Part shown: positions 51,367-60,417 of the stretch, piece by piece | Layout: the number at the start of each line of letters is the position of its first letter | How positions within the stretch are numbered: position 1 is the first letter of the stretch | NCBI RefSeq assembly: GCF_003388735.1 | Contig: NZ_QUBQ01000001.1 | Span: 1,488,001 to 1,552,000, forward strand | Length of the DNA stretch: 64,000 bases | Origin: Paenibacillus paeoniae | GTDB taxonomy: Bacteria; Bacillota; Bacilli; Paenibacillales; Paenibacillaceae | Reading direction: 5' to 3' | The notes under the pieces: model-generated | Told to the model about the DNA's origin: nothing | The model's input: only the letters and a program-made list of their open reading frames with translations | The model's database searches: none | Program-made: the position numbers and the translations under genes

Positions 51367-51433
51367 GGTGCACAGCTATGTGCAGCTATCAGGGTCATTT
51401 GTAAGCAGTTATCAAGGGTGATATCCGTTAAAA

Positions 51434-52351
51434 CTATATCATCAGAAGTCGGTCCAGCCCAATGCCGCTAATCAAACAGCGTTCCTTTCGATTCCCTAGC
51501 ATGATTTGGGTCCAGTCAACGAATCCGCCGTCGCCAATTTCTGTATTACCATGCTGATTCGTCATAAACAGCTTGAAGTTGATGCCTTGATAATAGCCGT
51601 TCGTCAGGTTCGCCTCTTGGATTGTAAAGGAAGCCTCAGGCAACTGTGACTCCATCACAGCGGCCATACGTCTCAGAAATCCATCACCGTCCGTATAGCC
51701 GCTGCGTTGTTCGATGACGACGGATAATTTGGCCCGGAAGCGGGAGTAGAACAACGCTTGATAGTAACGCAGTTGCTTGCCAAGCAGGTTCGCTTCGCAC
51801 TCATAGGAGCCTTTCGCTTTGCCGACCGACACCATGCCGTACAATCCGAAATGGGCGAATGCATCGGCGCTGTTGAAATGCTGGGCACGAATGACGCGAT
51901 GCGTCGAGCAGAGATGGGCGCCCTCGTTATGGTTCCATATTCCTCGCTTGATCCGGTCGGCTGCAATAGTTGCCATCATGTTCGTAGAATCAGCAAGCAC
52001 CTCCGTGCTTCTGGATGCAGACACGATCTTATTCTGGTCGACCGTACCGTAGCTGGAGCAGTTCCCAAGGGGCGCTACGGGAGACAATAGAACAGGCTGA
52101 ATGTCCTGTTGCCGGGCAAGCTCAAGCATATTCGCCTCCAACTGATGGTAAGCAATCGGATCGAGCTCGCTTGGCTTCGAGAACCGGCTGCTTGCATAGC
52201 TGCGAAGCATATCGGACGGACGCTGCGAATCGGTCCGCGTCCGGTACACTTCGAGCATAAAGGAATTGAAGTCGGATGGAGAGAGTTCCTTCAGTTTCTG
52301 AAAAAGATCATCTCCAAGTTGGTGCTTCATGCGGTTAATCGGCTTGTTCAT
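51434..52351 (-). CDS. Class II aminoacyl-tRNA-synthetase-like catalytic domain protein
   Basis: This 305-aa protein ends in SGIGLDRLLMI, which looks like motif 3 (G-x-G-x-D-R) of class II synthetases, and has CSTHRVIRAQHF near 150-160 resembling motif 2. The stretch with SPVAPLGNCSSYGTVDQNKIVSAS in its middle part and SRSTEVLADSTN recalls HisRS/PheRS-like folds. No anticodon-binding or editing domain is visible, so charging of tRNA is unlikely; stand-alone domains of this kind can activate amino acids for other uses or act as regulators. AAGGAGG precedes the ATG. It lies between the VWA operon and an iron-regulated AraC gene, transcribed away from the latter. Confidence 0.65.
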   Translation of the reverse strand: MNKPINRMKHQLGDDLFQKLKELSPSDFNSFMLEVYRTRTDSQRPSDMLRSYASSRFSKPSELDPIAYHQLEANMLELARQQDIQPVLLSPVAPLGNCSSYGTVDQNKIVSASRSTEVLADSTNMMATIAADRIKRGIWNHNEGAHLCSTHRVIRAQHFNSADAFAHFGLYGMVSVGKAKGSYECEANLLGKQLRYYQALFYSRFRAKLSVVIEQRSGYTDGDGFLRRMAAVMESQLPEASFTIQEANLTNGYYQGINFKLFMTNQHGNTEIGDGGFVDWTQIMLGNRKERCLISGIGLDRLLMI

Positions 52352-52429
52352 GGTTACTCCTCCTTCAATTGATTAGGTGGCGAGGCGGTGCTGCTGAGCG
52401 GCATACAGGAGTTATTTTTCAGTGATGAC

Positions 52430-52476
52430 TGTTCAACAGCCGCTTTATTCGCTACAATGATTGATAAAGATTCTCA
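52430..52476 (+). promoter_or_regulatory. Promoter and Fur box before the PchR-like regulator
   Basis: TGTTCA (52430-52435) and TACAAT (52453-52458) are 17 bp apart. TGATAAAGATTCTCA at 52462-52476 matches the 7-1-7 Fur box TGATAAT-N-ATTATCA in 12 of 14 positions and overlaps the start of transcription. Confidence 0.75.
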
Positions 52477-52541
52477 ATTAGGTGATTAACATCATATCAC
52501 TATACATGATCGGGAGCAAAATGAATGGGAGGTGAGTTTAT

Positions 52542-53501
52542 ATGAATTCTAGCGCGGTGACCCGCATCTATCAACAATATTTTGAAGAGGCACTGCTCCA
52601 GCAGGAGGATGGACGAACTTATCTGTTCCAGAAAAATACGGAACTTGGCGCGGTATACCGTGTCACCACGTATAGCGGCATCGAAATTGTATATTCCGAC
52701 ATACAAGTCGGCAGACCAGGTCCGATTGCCTTCTCGGCAAGCGGACAGATGATCGAGCTTCAATTCACTCTGGCCGGGGAGCGTCAAGCAGAAGTATCGG
52801 GTACGGAATATTCTCTTCCAGATGGACAAGGGGCTTTTGTGTTTTTGCAGGACTTTGAGGTTCACTTCCATACGCCCGCCAAAGGGCCGTACGTCACCTT
52901 TGCCCTTGGCATTCCGGTAACACTATTCCACTATGCCATACTCCAATTGGCAGCGGATCGCATCAAGAATCTGGAATTCAGACGAATCATCGAAGGGCAG
53001 ATGCTCAAAGCATATGCTTTTCAGATCGACAGTTATATGCTGGCGATGATTCATGCTTTAATCAATGACCTGAAAGGGCCGCACACCTCTCCATTGCTGC
53101 TGGAGGCATCCGCGCTTGAGATGCTGAACAGGCTGCTGCTTCAAGTGTTCGAGCTGACCCCGCTGCCGGAAGGCTTGTCACGTGAGGATGTACGGAAGCT
53201 GCATCATGCGCGGGAGGTACTGGAGTCCCGTCTGACTGAGCCGCCTTCGCTGCTGGCGCTCTCCCGAATAATCGGACTGAACGATTTTAAGCTCAAAAAG
53301 GGATTCAAGGCGTGCTTCGGCGCGACTGTATTCGATTATTTGCGGGAAGTCCGGTTGAATCGTGCTATGGCTATGCTTCGCAATGAAGAGGCGAATGTTA
53401 CGAAAGCGGCAGTCACCGTAGGATATAGCAATACCAGCGCATTCGCTGAGCAATTCTGCAAGCGATTTGGCGTGAAGCCCTCTGCCGTTAAAAAGATGTG
53501 A
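52542..53501 (+). CDS. AraC-family regulator, PchR-like (siderophore-responsive)
   Basis: This 319-aa regulator has an N-terminal ligand domain (about 1-200) and a C-terminal AraC domain with LLALSRIIGLNDFKLKKGFK and SNTSAFAEQFCKRFGVKPSAVKK. The LNDFKLKKGFK form is typical of PchR/YbtA-like activators that sense an iron-siderophore complex. A Fur box lies in its promoter, so it is made under iron limitation. The MFS exporter gene 105 bp downstream is a probable target. GGGAGG precedes the ATG. Confidence 0.85.
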   Translation: MNSSAVTRIYQQYFEEALLQQEDGRTYLFQKNTELGAVYRVTTYSGIEIVYSDIQVGRPGPIAFSASGQMIELQFTLAGERQAEVSGTEYSLPDGQGAFVFLQDFEVHFHTPAKGPYVTFALGIPVTLFHYAILQLAADRIKNLEFRRIIEGQMLKAYAFQIDSYMLAMIHALINDLKGPHTSPLLLEASALEMLNRLLLQVFELTPLPEGLSREDVRKLHHAREVLESRLTEPPSLLALSRIIGLNDFKLKKGFKACFGATVFDYLREVRLNRAMAMLRNEEANVTKAAVTVGYSNTSAFAEQFCKRFGVKPSAVKKM

Positions 53502-53606
53502 TAAAATCCGTCTCGCCGTTTTTTTGTCCGTGCTAAGGCGGCAGCGCAGGGCGGGCTTTCCTATAATTCTTCCTGAGAGCAATTATGGCAAAGGAGAATG
53601 GGAGTA

Positions 53607-54818
53607 ATGAACAAAATAAAGGGAAGCTTATTTTTCAGTGTATTTGTCGCGATGCTGGGCATGATGCTCATCGCGCCAATTATGCCTCCGCTCATTCGCG
53701 AGCTGGGGCTTAGAGAAAGCCATTCCGGTCTGATGATTTCGTTAGGTTCTATAGCGATGGCCGTTATGGCGCCTATATGGGGTAGAATCAGCGATAAGAT
53801 GGGACGGAAGCCAGTCATTCTGATGGGCTTCGCCGGGATGTCCCTTAGCTGCCTGTTATTCGCGGCCGCACTGTTCGGAGGTTTGAACGGCTGGATGAAG
53901 GGAGGCGTTCTGCTTACGCTGCTGATCTTGACGCGCAGTCTGATCGGAGCATTTATTCCCGCAGTCTTATCAGCCTCGCAGGCTTACATGGGGGACATGA
54001 CCAATGAGAGCGAGCGTGGAGGGGCGATGGCGATCTTAAGCGCGGCGAATGGCATGGGCCTAGTGTTCGGTCCGGCCATAGCGGGAGCCTTTACAGTGAT
54101 TGGCTTGCTATGGCCGCTTTACTTCGGCATTGTGATAGCAGGCGCTGCGTTCTTCGTTGCGCTGCTGCTGATTCCGGCGGCGAAACCTGGCGTACGCGAG
54201 AAGGCAGCCAAGGTTTCGCCGCTGCAGCCGGGACTTCGATTTTATTTGTTGTTTGGTCTTATCACGATGATTGGTATTATGACGATACAGGTCATAGGCG
54301 GCTTCTATGTGCAGGACCAGCTTGCATTATCGCCGGAGGGGACTGCGCAGGTCGTGTCATTCGGGCTGATGTGCTCAGGCGTGGCGATGCTCGTGGTGCA
54401 GCTCGTCCAAGTGAAATGGCTGAAGTGGCCGCCACAAAAAATGCTGGCTATCGGCTCGATCTTTCTTGTTATCGGCATGCTCGTATTTCTGATATCAGAC
54501 CGGATGGTGCTGACTATGCTGGCGTTCTTCATCTTCGGGATTGGAGCGGGCTGGATGATGCCGGGTTTTATGGCGGGAGCGTCTCTTGCCGTAGGCCGGG
54601 AGCAGCAGGGAGCAGCCGCAGGATTGGTAGGAGTCGTACAGGGCGTAGCTGCGAGCATTACGCCGATTACGATGGCTTCGCTCTATCAGGTCGATAAGTA
54701 TTTGCCCTTTGCCCTTGTAGCTGTATTAGCGCTCGCAGCGGCTGTCGGTATATTGTGGCTGGCAAGAAAACCTCACGTACCGGCGCTTACTGCAAAAGAT
54801 GAAGCCGCGGAACAGTAG
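53607..54818 (+). CDS. MFS exporter, probably siderophore or drug efflux
   Basis: This 403-aa transporter has twelve hydrophobic spans, the DHA1 signature GRISDKMGRKPV between spans 2 and 3, and G-x-x-x-GP-x-x-G-type motif in span 5 (NGMGLVFGPAIAG). It fits multidrug or siderophore exporters such as YfiS/EntS. Its place after a Fur-controlled PchR-like regulator favours siderophore export. The ATG at 53607 has AAGGAG with correct spacing; ATG at 53598 is too close. A TATAAT at 53562-53567 could give its own promoter. Confidence 0.82.
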   Translation: MNKIKGSLFFSVFVAMLGMMLIAPIMPPLIRELGLRESHSGLMISLGSIAMAVMAPIWGRISDKMGRKPVILMGFAGMSLSCLLFAAALFGGLNGWMKGGVLLTLLILTRSLIGAFIPAVLSASQAYMGDMTNESERGGAMAILSAANGMGLVFGPAIAGAFTVIGLLWPLYFGIVIAGAAFFVALLLIPAAKPGVREKAAKVSPLQPGLRFYLLFGLITMIGIMTIQVIGGFYVQDQLALSPEGTAQVVSFGLMCSGVAMLVVQLVQVKWLKWPPQKMLAIGSIFLVIGMLVFLISDRMVLTMLAFFIFGIGAGWMMPGFMAGASLAVGREQQGAAAGLVGVVQGVAASITPITMASLYQVDKYLPFALVAVLALAAAVGILWLARKPHVPALTAKDEAAEQ

Positions 54819-54885
54819 AGTCTGGAGAAGACTGACAGTTATTCGGAAATAAGAGTGTTCTATAATGGAGCGACATTCACGATGA

Positions 54886-54912
54886 AGAAGCCTGGACAAC
54901 AGGCTTCTTTTT
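54886..54912 (+). terminator. Terminator after the MFS gene
   Basis: AGAAGCCTG (54886-54894) pairs with CAGGCTTCT (54900-54908), then TTTT. Confidence 0.8.
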
Positions 54913-54943
54913 ACGTCCTCTTTTTAGAAAAAATGGATGAAGT

Positions 54944-55090
54944 TCATGGAGCAACAATCGCAGGATTGATTCCCGGCGTGGTTCGCAAATGCCATATCCT
55001 CAGTTCAACGGAGGTCTCGATATAACCCACGATCTGCTCAAAGGTGAATACATTCAGCTTTTCGTCCAGAAACGATGGCTTGTACGCCAT
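54944..55090 (-). CDS. Possible small protein, 48 aa
   Basis: The minus-strand frame from ATG at 55090 is preceded by GAGGAA and reads as a balanced peptide with TFEQIVGYIETSVELRIWHL in its middle and a stop at 54944. No family is recognised. It fills most of the 443-bp gap between the MFS and TetR genes. It may be a real small gene or a remnant of a larger one. Confidence 0.35.
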   Translation of the reverse strand: MAYKPSFLDEKLNVFTFEQIVGYIETSVELRIWHLRTTPGINPAIVAP

Positions 55091-55174
55091 TTACACTTGT
55101 TCCTCTAAAATTACATGTCGTCCATGCCCGAATGTTTTTATCGTGTTTGTCACCATCACTAATTGCAGCACAAT

Positions 55175-55203
55175 TTGATTTCAGTTGGAATGTGTATTAA
55201 AAT
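55175..55203 (+). promoter_or_regulatory. Promoter of the TetR-P450 operon
   Basis: TTGATT (55175-55180) and TAAAAT (55198-55203), 17 bp apart. Confidence 0.75.
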
Positions 55204-55212
55204 ACTACCATA

Positions 55213-55230
55213 TGATAGATTAATCTATCA
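55213..55230 (+). promoter_or_regulatory. TetR operator of the P450 operon
   Basis: TGATAGATTAATCTATCA is a perfect 18-bp palindrome placed right after the -10 element and 32 bp before the TetR start codon. It is comparable in place and form to the Bm3R1/FatR operators of Bacillus P450 operons. Confidence 0.85.
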
Positions 55231-55261
55231 ATTTAGATGATCGCCGAAAGAAGGAATTTAG

Positions 55262-55825
55262 ATGGGTCAATCCAGATCAGCAGCGAAGGAAGCCAAGCTT
55301 CACGCCATATTGGATGCAGCGACAGAATTGCTGGTAGATAAGCCTACCGCTTCATTAAACGAGATTGCCGAGCATGCAGGCATAGGCATTGCAACCTTGC
55401 ATCGCTATGTGGAGAGCAGGGATCAGTTGATGCTGCAGCTATGCCTTAGAGTCACCAAGGTTGTAGGAGAGACGATTAAGCGCATTGCCGAGGAAACGGA
55501 GGATGAAGAAGCCTACATTCCGGCGCTTGTGGAAGCGTTGGTCCCAATGGGCGACAAAATTCATTATCTGACCCACGAAGCGTCGTTGTACTACAGCGAC
55601 GAGATGGCAGCTGCCGAGAATGAAATTTTAGAACCAATCCGTTCGTCTATTCGAGCTTTGCAGGAGAAAGGGATCATGCGCCGCGACATGGATTCGGAGT
55701 GGATTCTGAACGTGCTGTACTCCTTGCTCATTTTGACGTGGCAGCAGGTCCAGCAAGGAAATATTGCGAAAAATTTTGCAGCCAAATTGGTATTGGACAC
55801 ACTGTATCATGGTGTTCGAACCTAA
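55262..55825 (+). CDS. TetR-family repressor of the P450 operon (Bm3R1/FatR-like)
   Basis: This 187-aa regulator has an N-terminal helix-turn-helix (ASLNEIAEHAGIGIATLHRYV, about 30-50) and a helical ligand domain. It is encoded 27 bp before a fused P450-reductase gene, as FatR is before CYP102 in B. subtilis, and a perfect palindrome lies in the shared promoter. Release by fatty acids or related compounds is the expected control. AAGGAAT is before the ATG. Confidence 0.88.
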   Translation: MGQSRSAAKEAKLHAILDAATELLVDKPTASLNEIAEHAGIGIATLHRYVESRDQLMLQLCLRVTKVVGETIKRIAEETEDEEAYIPALVEALVPMGDKIHYLTHEASLYYSDEMAAAENEILEPIRSSIRALQEKGIMRRDMDSEWILNVLYSLLILTWQQVQQGNIAKNFAAKLVLDTLYHGVRT

Positions 55826-55852
55826 ATTTAATACATCGGAGGGGTGTTCACG

Positions 55853-58800
55853 ATGAAGGAAACCGTCAGAGGGAAGGTTCCCCAGCCCAAAACATTCGGA
55901 CCGCTCGGCAATTTGCCCCTGATCGATAAGGATAAGCCATCTCTTTCACTCGGCAAGCTGGCGGAGGAGTATGGACCCATTTACCGACTGACCGCGCCGG
56001 GTTTCACCAGCCTCGTTATTTCCGGGCATGAGCTGGTTGCGGAAGTATGCGATATTAAGCGGTTCGATAAGCATATCTACAGCGAATTGGAGAATTTGCG
56101 CGCCTTCAGTGGCGATGGTCTGTTCACCAGCAGGACGTCCGAGCCGAACTGGCGCAAGGCCCATAACATACTGCTCCCGACCTTCGGCCAGCAAGCGATG
56201 AAGGGCTACCATGGCATGATGCTCGATATTGCGCAGCAGTTGGTGCAGAAGTGGGCTCGTTTAAATCCGAACGAGAGCATTGATGTACCCGATGATATGA
56301 CGCGGTTAACGCTCGATACCATAGGACTCTGCGGCTTCAATTACCGGTTCAACAGCTTCTACCGAGAGCATCACAGTCCGTTTATCGTCAGCATGGTGCG
56401 CGCGTTGAACGAAGCGATGCTGAAGAGCTCGCGACTTGATATACAGAACCTATTCATGGTGAAGACGAGAAAACAGTTCGAAGCGGATATTGGGACCATG
56501 TTCTCTCTTGTCGATAAGATTATCGAGGAGCGTAAGGCAAGCGCAACGGGAGAGGAAACCGATCTGTTAGCTCGCATGTTGAGAGGCAAGGACCCGGATA
56601 CTGGGGAGAAGCTCGATGATGAGAACATTCGCTATCAGATTATTACCTTCCTAATCGCGGGACATGAGACGACAAGCGGACTATTGTCATTCGCCATCTA
56701 TTTTTTGCTGAAAAATCCAGAAGCGTTGCGCAAGGCGTACGAGGAAGTCGACCGGGTACTCACCGGCGCGGTTCCGACGTATGAACAGGTGCTTCAGCTA
56801 AAAAATGTGCGAATGATTCTGAATGAATCGCTGCGTCTCTGGCCAACGGCGCCGGGCTTTGATCTCTACGCGAAGGAAGACACCGTCATCGGCGGACAAT
56901 ACCCGCTGAAGAAAGGGGAGAGCGTCAGCGTTCTGCTGCCCCAGCTTCATCGTGACAAGGAGGCTTGGGGCGAGGACGCGGAACTGTTCCGTCCCGAGCG
57001 ATTCGCTGATCCGTCGAAGGTGCCGCATCATGCGTATAAGCCGTTCGGCAATGGTGAGCGGGCTTGCATCGGCATGCAGTTCGCGTTATATGAGGCTACG
57101 CTTGTGCTGGGCATGATTTTACAGCACTTTGAGCTGGATGATTATCTCGATTATCAGTTGGATGTACAGCAGACGCTGACGCTGAAGCCCGGAGATTTCC
57201 GCATTCGCGTGAAGCCGCGCCCCGGCAAGCCGTTCTCAGAGCCGGCCTATGCGGGGGCGAAAGCTGAGACTTCAAGTGAGCGAGCGGAGCATGCTATGGA
57301 AGAGCGGAATGTACCGCAATCAGGAGTCGTCGCAAGCGGTGGAGAGGGAGTTCCACTGCTAGTGCTGTATGGCTCTAATTTGGGCACAGCAGAAGGAATT
57401 GCGAGAGGACTGGCCGATGCGGCTCGCATGTACGGCTTTCGCAGCGATACGGGCACGCTGAATGATTGGGCTGGTAAATTGCCGAAGGAAGGTGCGGTTC
57501 TGATCGTAACGGCATCGTATAACGGGAAGCCTCCACATAATGCGGCCGGGTTCGTCGAGTGGCTGGATGAGGCCGCGGTTGGAGAGCTACATGGCGTTCA
57601 ATATGCTGTACTGGGATGCGGCGACCGGAATTGGTCGAATACGTACCAGAATGTACCTGTATGGATCGATGAACAGCTGGAACGAAAGGGAGCTGCTCGG
57701 TTGTCTCCCCGCGGCGAGGCGGATGCGGGCGGAGACTTCGAGAAGTCGGTTGACGAGTGGCGAGAGAGCATGTGGCAGCATGTTACACAGTCATTCGGAC
57801 TGAAGCTGATGGATAAAGTGGAGTCTGTGCAGGAGACAGGCGGCTTGGACATCACCTTCGTAACAAATGGAGCAATCGAGCCGATTGCGCGGATGTATCA
57901 TGCAGTCTATGCTAAGACAGTGATGAATCGGGAGCTGCAAGCTGACGGCAGCGGTCGCAGTACGCGTCATATCGAGCTCCAATTGCCCGAAGGCGTATCT
58001 TACCGGGAAGGGGATCATCTCGGTGTATTGCCAAGCAATAGTGATGTGAACGTGGATCGGGTTCTCCGCAGATTCCGTCTCCAAGGCAGCGAACAATTGG
58101 TGTTGAAGATCAGTGGCAGCAGCTCGGCTCATCTTCCGTTGGAGCGTCCTATTCATCTGCGTGAATTGTTGAAGCACAGTGTGGAGCTGCAAGACGCGGC
58201 TACACGTGCACAACTGCGAGCTCTTGCCTCCTGGACGGTCTGCCCGCCGCATAAACGGGAGCTAGAGGGGATGCTCGAAGAGGAGAAGTATGGACGCGAC
58301 ATTCTTGGAAAGCGGATCTCGATGTTGGATCTGCTGGAGCAATATGAAGCGTGCGAGCTGCCCCTCGGTGTATTCCTAGAACTGCTGCCTCCGCTGAAGC
58401 CAAGATACTACTCCATCTCCAGTTCGCCTGCGCAGCATCCAGTTCAAGCTAGTCTGACGGTTGCTGTTGTAGATGCGCCTGCTTGGAGCGGCAAAGGACA
58501 ATATCGCGGAGTAGCTTCTAGCTATCTCTCTGAGCTAAGCGCCGGAGATAAGGTGCTGCTCTTCGCCCGAACGCCTGAATCCGGCTTCCAGCTGCCGGAA
58601 GATCCGTCCGTACCGATTGTCATGGTTGGCCCGGGCACGGGAGTGGCTCCATTCCGGGGATTCCTGCAAGCACGGGCGGCGCTTAAGCAGCAGGGCGTAT
58701 CACTCGGTGAAGCGCATCTGTACTTTGGCTGCCGCAATGCCGCCGACTATCTCTATCGCGAGGAGCTGGAGGCGTATGCTCGTGAAGGGATTGTGACGCT

Positions 58801-59101
58801 TCACACGGCATACTCCCGTATGGAGGGTCAGCCATTATGCTACGTTCAGCATCTGATGGAGCGGCATGGGGAAGACTTGATGCGCCTATTTGCCAGCGGG
58901 GCCAAATTGTTTGTCTGCGGCGATGGCAGCCGGATGGCGCCAGAGGTAGAAGCAGCGCTTCGTGTGGCCTACAGCCAGGTATATAATAAAGATGCTCGAG
59001 CAGCGGCTGACTGGTTCAACCGTCTTGAAGAAGAGGGGCGCTATGCCAAGGATGTATGGGCAGGCACGCAAGGGCAGGCAACTACAGCACTTATCACATA
59101 A
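55853..59101 (+). CDS. Self-sufficient cytochrome P450-reductase fusion (CYP102/BM3 type)
   Basis: This 1082-aa protein joins a P450 domain (about 1-470) to a diflavin reductase. The I-helix oxygen site is AGHETTSG near 264, the haem-ligand Cys405 is in [10 protein letters not shown], and E-x-x-R is in ESLRLWP. The FMN domain starts at [12 protein letters not shown] near 505, and the FAD/NADPH part has RYYSISSSP and [17 protein letters not shown]102 enzymes hydroxylate fatty acids near the omega end with NADPH and O2. The start at 55853 follows GGAGG. It is in an operon with a TetR repressor and lies between two Fur-controlled units. Confidence 0.96.
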   Translation: MKETVRGKVPQPKTFGPLGNLPLIDKDKPSLSLGKLAEEYGPIYRLTAPGFTSLVISGHELVAEVCDIKRFDKHIYSELENLRAFSGDGLFTSRTSEPNWRKAHNILLPTFGQQAMKGYHGMMLDIAQQLVQKWARLNPNESIDVPDDMTRLTLDTIGLCGFNYRFNSFYREHHSPFIVSMVRALNEAMLKSSRLDIQNLFMVKTRKQFEADIGTMFSLVDKIIEERKASATGEETDLLARMLRGKDPDTGEKLDDENIRYQIITFLIAGHETTSGLLSFAIYFLLKNPEALRKAYEEVDRVLTGAVPTYEQVLQLKNVRMILNESLRLWPTAPGFDLYAKEDTVIGGQYPLKKGESVSVLLPQLHRDKEAWGEDAELFRPERFADPSKVPHHAYKPFGNGERACIGMQFALYEATLVLGMILQHFELDDYLDYQLDVQQTLTLKPGDFRIRVKPRPGKPFSEPAYAGAKAETSSERAEHAMEERNVPQSGVVASGGEGVPLLVLYGSNLGTAEGIARGLADAARMYGFRSDTGTLNDWAGKLPKEGAVLIVTASYNGKPPHNAAGFVEWLDEAAVGELHGVQYAVLGCGDRNWSNTYQNVPVWIDEQLERKGAARLSPRGEADAGGDFEKSVDEWRESMWQHVTQSFGLKLMDKVESVQETGGLDITFVTNGAIEPIARMYHAVYAKTVMNRELQADGSGRSTRHIELQLPEGVSYREGDHLGVLPSNSDVNVDRVLRRFRLQGSEQLVLKISGSSSAHLPLERPIHLRELLKHSVELQDAATRAQLRALASWTVCPPHKRELEGMLEEEKYGRDILGKRISMLDLLEQYEACELPLGVFLELLPPLKPRYYSISSSPAQHPVQASLTVAVVDAPAWSGKGQYRGVASSYLSELSAGDKVLLFARTPESGFQLPEDPSVPIVMVGPGTGVAPFRGFLQARAALKQQGVSLGEAHLYFGCRNAADYLYREELEAYAREGIVTLHTAYSRMEGQPLCYVQHLMERHGEDLMRLFASGAKLFVCGDGSRMAPEVEAALRVAYSQVYNKDARAAADWFNRLEEEGRYAKDVWAGTQGQATTALIT

Positions 59102-59116
59102 TCATGATGTATAGAT

Positions 59117-59139
59117 GGCTGCCTGCGGGCAGCCTTTTT
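59117..59139 (+). terminator. Terminator after the P450 gene
   Basis: GGCTGCC (59117-59123) pairs with GGCAGCC (59128-59134), then TTTTT. Confidence 0.85.
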
Positions 59140-59241
59140 CACCCCCATATGAGGTAGGCGTCAAGCGGCAACGAAGGGATGTTTTTGTAAGAATCGGCAA
59201 GCTTTAAAGGGGTTTAGCACAAAATTTTGTATAATCCTCCA

Positions 59242-59294
59242 TTGTTCTCGTCTACATAGGCTTTTATAATGAACTCAAATGAGAAACATTATCA
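59242..59294 (+). promoter_or_regulatory. Promoter and Fur box before the siderophore-binding protein gene
   Basis: TTGTTC (59242-59247) and TATAAT (59265-59270) are 17 bp apart. TGAGAAACATTATCA at 59280-59294 matches the Fur box in 12 of 14 positions. Confidence 0.8.
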
Positions 59295-59312
59295 AAAGTT
59301 GGAGGGTACTTT

Positions 59313-60260
59313 ATGCTAGCAAGAAATGCACACAAAATGATGCTCGGATTGGTTCTGTCATTCACTCTGGTACTGGGGGCATGCGGCAATGGAGAGAAAA
59401 AGGAGTCTGAGGCAAAGTCTGAGACTCGTGTTGTCAGCACAGTAAAGGGGGATGTAGAGATACCGGTTGAGCCTAGGCGGATTGTCGCCTTGTATTACCA
59501 TCATATCTTGTTGGCTATGGATCTGAAGCCTGTCGGTGCGAATCTGACCTGGTGGGGCGGAAGTCCGTTCTTGGCGGAGCAGGAGAAGGATCTGGCTGAC
59601 GTTGGCGGTCCTCCTTCGCTGGAAGCGATCGTTGCGCTGAACCCGGACTTGATTATTATGAACAGCAACAATGAAGAAAACTACGAAGAGCTTGCCAAGA
59701 TCGCACCATCCATCTTGATTCCTTACGATGGCAGCCGCAACGCCTATGATGATGCGAAGCTGGTCGCAGAGGTGCTCGGTAAGCCGGATGCAGCCGAATC
59801 GCTGGAGAAGAAGTTCAACGAGAAAGCGGAAGCGGCTCGTAAGCGGATTGAAGGCAAGGTGTCGGAAGATACGACGGCAGCCATCATTCGAATTGAAGGC
59901 AAAGGCAGCCAGTTCAGCGTCTTCGGCGACAACTACGGCCGCGGCGGATGGTCCATCTATCATGGCCTGAACCTCAAGATGCCGGACATTATTAAGACCG
60001 AGCTTATCGACAGTAAAGCGCAAATCGTACAGCAGCTATCGCTGGAGAGGCTGTCTGAATATATAGCGGATGCCGATTACATCTTCGTATCCAACGAAGG
60101 CGAAGGGTTGGATCAGCTGCAAAACAGCGAGGTGTGGAAGTCGCTTCCGGCTGTGAAAAACAATAAGGTGATTGAGCTGGACAAAACCTATTTCTTCTTT
60201 GACCCCATCTCGATTGAAGGCCAGCTAGAACTCATCACTGATCTGATTGCAAGTAAGTAG
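59313..60260 (+). CDS. Siderophore-type ABC transporter substrate-binding lipoprotein
   Basis: This 315-aa class III (FhuD-like) binding protein has a signal peptide with lipobox LGAC (Cys about 27), then a two-lobe fold with RRIVALYYHHILL, PVGANLTWWGGS and NPDLIIMNSNN. It captures a ferric siderophore for an ABC importer whose permease genes are not in this window. It is Fur-controlled. The AraC-type regulator gene 157 bp downstream carries a paralogous domain. TTGGAGGG precedes the ATG. Confidence 0.92.
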   Translation: MLARNAHKMMLGLVLSFTLVLGACGNGEKKESEAKSETRVVSTVKGDVEIPVEPRRIVALYYHHILLAMDLKPVGANLTWWGGSPFLAEQEKDLADVGGPPSLEAIVALNPDLIIMNSNNEENYEELAKIAPSILIPYDGSRNAYDDAKLVAEVLGKPDAAESLEKKFNEKAEAARKRIEGKVSEDTTAAIIRIEGKGSQFSVFGDNYGRGGWSIYHGLNLKMPDIIKTELIDSKAQIVQQLSLERLSEYIADADYIFVSNEGEGLDQLQNSEVWKSLPAVKNNKVIELDKTYFFFDPISIEGQLELITDLIASK

Positions 60261-60282
60261 AAAAAACGCATTACTTCCAGAG

Positions 60283-60307
60283 AAAACCGCCATGTTGGCG
60301 GTTTTTT
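60283..60307 (+). terminator. Terminator after the binding-protein gene
   Basis: AAAACCGCC (60283-60291) pairs with GGCGGTTTT (60297-60305), followed by TT. Confidence 0.8.
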
Positions 60308-60333
60308 ATGTCTCGATTCGTTTGCATTAGAGA

Positions 60334-60389
60334 TTGAAAGATACGGCTCCTTTCGATAAAATAGGGATTGTCGTTGATAATCATTCTCA
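60334..60389 (+). promoter_or_regulatory. Promoter and Fur box before the Btr-like regulator
   Basis: TTGAAA (60334-60339) and TAAAAT (60357-60362) are 17 bp apart. TGATAATCATTCTCA at 60375-60389 differs from the Fur consensus at one position. Confidence 0.85.
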
Positions 60390-60417
60390 TGATTGGAAAG
60401 AGGGTTGAGTTGCAACT

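Noticed and set aside
53574-53588. Fur-like sequence before the MFS exporter gene
   Set aside because: Only about 9 of 14 positions fit the consensus, which is not better than chance in AT-rich promoter DNA.
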